Assembly: GCA_035443945.1 (NCBI GenBank)
Contig: DAOMNQ010000101.1
Span: forward strand, 1-7,256
DNA length: 7,256 nt
Source of the DNA: CAADGN01 sp035443945
GTDB taxonomy: Bacteria; Planctomycetota; Phycisphaerae; Phycisphaerales; UBA1924
Direction: 5' to 3'
This document shows, piece by piece, positions 4,752 through 7,256 of the stretch. The stretch's first letter is position 1; every line of letters begins with the position of its first letter. A program made the translations under genes and the position numbers. A model generated the notes under the pieces. That model made no database searches. It was not told the origin of the DNA and saw only the letters and a list, made by a program, of their open reading frames with translations.

Positions 4752-5306
4752 ACCCTTCACCCGCTTCATCTCTTCAACGATCCCCCTGAACCGCTCCGCC
4801 ATCGCATCCAGCGCTGCGGGGATGACGCGCACGCCGCCCACGACGTCGATGAAGTTCACGTCGCCGTTCCACCGCGGGACGAGGTGCACGTGCAGGTGCT
4901 GCGGCACGCCCGCGCCGGCGGCGCGCCCCTGGTTGATGCCGATGTTGATGCCCTGCGGCTCCAGCGTGCGTTGCAGCAGGTCGGCGGCCAGTTCCGTCAG
5001 GCGCCAGAGCGAGGCCCGCTGGACAGGCTCGTAGTCCAGCAGCGTCGGCCTCGCCTCGCCCAGCGCGACGAGCAGGTGGCCGTTGGCATAGGGGAATGCG
5101 TTGAGCAGGATGATGCCCTCGGCGTCGCGATAGACCACGTGGTTGCGCCGGTCGCCGGCCGGGTCGCGCCAGCAGTCGAGGAGGAAGGAACCGGACCCCG
5201 GCGCGGGGGGGCCTGCGGCGCGCTCGCGCGCTTCGAGCGCCTCGAGATACTCCAGCCGCCAAGGCGCGTGAAGCCCGCGCCGGCCCGTGGTGCCTTCGTC
5301 GGCCAT
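4746..5306 (-). CDS. HIT-family hydrolase/transferase, Ap4A phosphorylase-like
   Basis: 186-residue member of the histidine triad superfamily, nucleotide-binding enzymes that act on dinucleoside polyphosphates or nucleoside phosphoramidates. The triad itself is HLHVHLV (H137, H139, H141), preceded by INQGRAAGAGVPQ (124-136). The stretch VPRWNGDVNFIDV (143-155) and the LHAPWRLEYLE opening (12-22) match the branch that includes the mycobacterial Ap4A phosphorylase rather than the smaller HinT type. ILLNAFPYANGHLLV (66-80) is the conserved core strand-loop-strand. The N-terminal CxxC zinc pair common in this branch is not present: the region reads SGSFLLDC, with a single Cys at 45. The ATG at 5306 has no SD, but TAGCGT ends 6 bases upstream and could be a -10 box for a leaderless message. 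Divergent from pepA. The family is secure; the exact substrate is not. Confidence 0.9.
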   Translation of the reverse strand: MADEGTTGRRGLHAPWRLEYLEALEARERAAGPPAPGSGSFLLDCWRDPAGDRRNHVVYRDAEGIILLNAFPYANGHLLVALGEARPTLLDYEPVQRASLWRLTELAADLLQRTLEPQGINIGINQGRAAGAGVPQHLHVHLVPRWNGDVNFIDVVGGVRVIPAALDAMAERFRGIVEEMKRVKGA

Positions 5307-5312
5307 GCCGCA

Positions 5313-5318
5313 ACGCTA
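5313..5318 (-). promoter_or_regulatory. Putative -10 element TAGCGT for the HIT gene
   Basis: On the minus strand TAGCGT ends 6 bases before the ATG at 5306. At standard -10 spacing the transcript would begin at or next to the A of the start codon, which fits the absence of an SD. No -35 hexamer is recognisable. Confidence 0.3.
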
Positions 5319-5348
5319 CTGCCTCGACGCACGCGCCGCCACCCCGGA

Positions 5349-5354
5349 TACACT
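5349..5354 (+). promoter_or_regulatory. Putative -10 element TACACT for pepA
   Basis: TACACT matches TATAAT at four of six positions and lies in the 68-base divergent spacer. It would give a leader of roughly 14 bases that just contains the SD. A TCGACG sequence (5324-5329) could be a poor -35 box, with a long 19-base spacer. Confidence 0.35.
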
Positions 5355-5363
5355 CCGCCCACA

Positions 5364-5368
5364 AGGAG
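5364..5368 (+). promoter_or_regulatory. Ribosome binding site of pepA
   Basis: AGGAG lies 6 bases before the ATG at 5375 and fixes this start. The divergent HIT gene has no counterpart. Confidence 0.75.
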
Positions 5369-5374
5369 TCCCCG

Positions 5375-6866
5375 ATGTTCAACATCATCAAGGCGGGCGG
5401 CACGGGTCGCGCCGCCGCGCTCGTTCTCGCCCACTTCAAGGGCCAGCCGCTCGACGCCGCCTCGAAAAAGCGTGATCCGGACGGTTCCGCCGCCGCCGCC
5501 CTGAAGCGGGGCGAGGCTACGGGCGATCTCGGACGCGTGGTCGAGGCCTTCCCGTCCGGGCGCGGGGCGCACGACCGCGTGCTCGTGGTGGGCCTGGGGG
5601 CGAAGGACTCGTTCGATGCGGATGCGCTGCGGACCGCGGCGTCGGCGGTCGCGCGTCGGCTCGCCGTCACGCGCGATCCGTCGGCCGAGATCGACGTGCA
5701 GGGGCCGCTCTCGGGCGGGCGCATCGACGCGGAGCGGGCGGGGTCGGCGTTCGGCGAGGGCCTCGGGCTTGTGGCCTGGAACGCGGACATCCTGAAGGGC
5801 GCGGCCGGCATCAACAACAACGGCCGGCCCAAGCCGACGCTCGCAGTCCGCTCGGCGCACGCTCCCTTCAACCGCGGGCTGAAGCGGGGCCTGGCGCTCG
5901 CGGAGAGCGCGAACCTCACGCGCACGCTGAGCCAGACGCCCCCGAACGTCGCCACGCCGATGTGGATGGCGGAGCAGGCGCGAAAACTCGCCCGCAAGAC
6001 CGGCATGACGTGCACCGTGATCTCGGGCAAGCGGCTGAAGGACGAGCGGCTGACGGGCATCGCCACGGTCGGCGCGGCGAGCGAGAACGAGCCGTGCCTG
6101 ATCCGCCTGGAGTACAAGCCCAAGGTGGGGCGTGCGGGCGGCAAACCGGTGGTCCTCATCGGCAAGACGATGTGCTACGACTCGGGCGGGCTGAGCCTGA
6201 AGATCAACAACACCATGGCGGGCATGAAGCGCGACAAGGACGGCGGGTGCGCGGTGCTGGGCGCGATGCACGCCGTCGCCACGACGATCAAGCCCAGGCG
6301 CTGCGTGGTCGCGTTGCTGGCCGCGGCGGAGAACTCGATCAGCGACGAGGCCTACCGCCCGGACGACGTGCTCACGTTCCGCAACGGCGTGACGGTCGAG
6401 GTGACGAACACCGACGCCGAGGGACGGCTGGTGCTGGCCGACGCGCTGTGCTGGGCGTGCGAGCGCGAGAACCCGGAGTGCATCATCGACCTGGCGACAC
6501 TGACGGGCGGCGTGGTGGTCGCGCTCGGCTCGACGTTCGCGGGCCTGTGGTGCGAGGACGACGCCCTGCGCGCCCGCATCGAGGCGGCGAGCGCGGCGAG
6601 CCGCGGTCTGGCGGCTCCCGCACCACGCCGAGTACCGCGAGATGATGAAGTCCACGGTGGCGGACATCCTGAACAGCAACCCGAACCGCAAGGCCCACCC
6701 GATCCAGGGCGCGGCGTTCCTGTCGTACTTCGTCGAGAAGGGCGTGCCGTGGGCGCACATCGACATCGCGGGGGTGCACGTCGCGGACTCGGACAAGGGC
6801 CCCTTCGTGGCGGGCCCGACCGGGTGGGGGGCGCGTCTGCTGGCGGAGTTCCTGGACGGTCGCTGA
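5375..6866 (+). CDS. pepA: Leucyl aminopeptidase (M17 family), interrupted by a frameshift
   Basis: Cytosolic two-metal aminopeptidase that removes N-terminal residues, often leucine, from peptides; family members are hexamers. The N-terminal domain is about residues 1-165. The catalytic domain follows, with GKTMCYDSGGLSLK (263-276), MKRDKDGGCAV (284-294), NTDAEGRLVLADAL (345-358) and LATLTGG (373-379). The expected metal and catalytic residues are present: K264, D269, K276, D287, D347, E349 and R351. The usual DMxGAA segment reads DKDGGC here. After residue 410 (codon 6602-6604) the frame shifts: the rest of the domain (VWRLPHHAEYREMM through to the C-terminus at 6866) is in the next frame from 6606. 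One extra base, or two missing, near 6590-6605 explains it. The joined protein is about 496 residues, normal for M17. Without the shift, the first frame continues as nonsense to 6988. The break is either an assembly error or a recent mutation, since the tail is well conserved. Confidence 0.9.
6590..6606 (+). other. Frameshift site in pepA
   Basis: Family homology runs in the first frame up to Ala-Ala-Ser-Arg (codon ending at 6604) and resumes as Val-Trp-Arg-Leu-Pro in the frame starting at 6606. The local sequence is a GC-rich repeat of GCG/GAGC elements, a context where indels and base-calling errors are likely. The exact base cannot be pinned down. Confidence 0.85.
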
Positions 6867-6889
6867 CCGGGGCGCTCCGCGGGTCGGCG

Positions 6890-6915
6890 CGAGGCGCCGC
6901 CGGGGCGTCGCCTCG
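6890..6915 (+). terminator. GC-rich hairpin after pepA, terminator-like
   Basis: CGAGGCG (6890-6896) pairs with CGCCTCG (6909-6915). Three further pairs form inside after one mismatch, leaving a 4-base loop. The hairpin lies 23 bases after the pepA stop. There is no T tract after it, so it is not a standard intrinsic terminator; termination or mRNA 3'-end protection is inferred from strength and position. Confidence 0.4.
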
Positions 6916-6986
6916 GGAGGGAACCGGCTATCGTGTGCCCGCGGCACGAGCGCGGGGGCCGGCCGCGCCCCTCTGCATCGGCGTGT

Positions 6987-6993
6987 GAGGAGG
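6987..6993 (+). promoter_or_regulatory. Strong ribosome binding site, GTG start
   Basis: GAGGAGG ends 6 bases before the GTG at 7000. It is the strongest SD in the window and the main evidence that a gene begins here. Confidence 0.8.
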
Positions 6994-6999
6994 TCTGCC

Positions 7000-7256
7000 G
7001 TGCGAGATCGGTACGTCGAACTGGCTCTGCCGTACATCCCGCGACTGCTCCAGTTGATCGATCGCAACCCGTACAGCCCGACGTACGGGTCGTTTGACCG
7101 GGCGTTCTGGCACTATCGCACGATGGACTTCCCGTGCGGGATGGCGCAGGAGATGGCCCTGCCGCTCGCGCTGGTGTACGCCCGCCGCTACCCAGGCAAC
7201 CGGTTCTTCGGCGAGGAGCGCGTGCGCGAACTGGCGGAGTCGGCGGTGAGGAACAC
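7000..7256 (+). CDS. N-terminus of an unassigned protein, possibly heparinase II/III-like
   Basis: A GTG-initiated frame with an excellent SD stays open for 85 codons to the window edge, so the gene is truncated on the right. The fragment begins MRDRYVELALPYIPRLLQ and continues with NPYSPTYGSFDRAFWHYR (residues 27-44), MDFPCGMAQEMALPLALVY (46-64) and a helix ending RELAESAVRN. It is rich in aromatic residues and has alternating helical segments, with no signal peptide or transmembrane helix in the part seen. From memory, the SPTYGxFDRxxWHY and DFPxxxxQE wording resembles the start of (alpha/alpha)-barrel proteins annotated as heparinase II/III-like in polysaccharide gene clusters. This is a tentative resemblance; the catalytic part would lie outside the window. 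The coding call is much firmer than the function. Confidence 0.7.
   Translation, partial: MRDRYVELALPYIPRLLQLIDRNPYSPTYGSFDRAFWHYRTMDFPCGMAQEMALPLALVYARRYPGNRFFGEERVRELAESAVRN

Noticed and set aside
2471..5034. Very long open frames on both strands across the DAHP synthase and the gap
   Set aside because: Opposite-strand and out-of-frame shadows of GC-rich genes. They cross Ns and terminators and show no family motifs.
6929..6934. TATCGT as a -10 element for the gene at 7000
   Set aside because: It fits TANNNT, but it has no -35 partner and is 65 bases from the start codon, so position gives no support.
6605..6988. Unshifted continuation of the aminopeptidase frame to 6988 (537 residues)
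   Set aside because: The tail after codon 410 has no family resemblance, whereas the next frame has a conserved M17 C-terminus ending at 6866.
1..7256. A novel defence, mobile or biosynthetic system
   Set aside because: I looked for transposases, integrases, toxin-antitoxin pairs, nucleases, tRNA or rRNA genes and CRISPR arrays on both strands and found none. The genes are mostly recognisable housekeeping families.

Overview
The window is GC-rich (about 70% by eye), densely coded bacterial DNA. It looks like one contig of a scaffolded draft or metagenome assembly, because a run of exactly ten Ns sits at 4254-4263. The gene content suggests a Gram-negative bacterium of the Planctomycetota, probably Phycisphaerae-like. 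The reasons are an LPS-heptose gene pair, a Lys/Arg-rich histone H1-like protein, a class II DAHP synthase, an M17 aminopeptidase whose metal motif reads KRDKDGG, and intergenic repeat motifs I associate with planctomycetes. The taxon is an inference from memory, not a search result.

Layout. 1-97: end of an intergenic region with a tandem CCTCTGTG motif. 98-631 (+): HAD phosphatase of the GmhB/HisB-N group with a degenerate zinc loop. 722-1858 (+): GT9 heptosyltransferase of the WaaF type. These two plausibly act in heptose or LPS-core synthesis. 1859-2014: convergent spacer with a palindromic repeat and a terminator for the next gene. 2015-2392 (-): H1-like protein made mostly of KR-ending pentapeptides. 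2393-2665: divergent promoter region. 2666-4039 (+): class II DAHP synthase, the entry step of the shikimate pathway, followed by a clear intrinsic terminator at 4103-4128. 4254-4263: assembly gap. 4268-4720 (+): PilZ-domain protein whose true start may lie in the gap. 4746-5306 (-): HIT-family protein resembling Ap4A phosphorylases, convergent with the PilZ gene. 5307-5374: compact divergent promoter. 5375-6866 (+): M17 leucyl aminopeptidase interrupted by one frameshift near 6605. 7000-7256 (+): start of a gene that runs off the window, possibly a heparinase II/III-like or related (alpha/alpha)-barrel protein.

Apart from the heptose pair, the genes are unrelated housekeeping functions in short or single-gene units. 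I do not see a defence, mobile or biosynthetic system. The points most worth a second look are the hierarchical repeat and complete lack of acidic residues in the H1-like protein, the degenerate zinc site of the GmhB-like phosphatase, TANNNT elements placed so that several SD-less genes could be leaderless, two intergenic repeat motifs, and the pepA frameshift.
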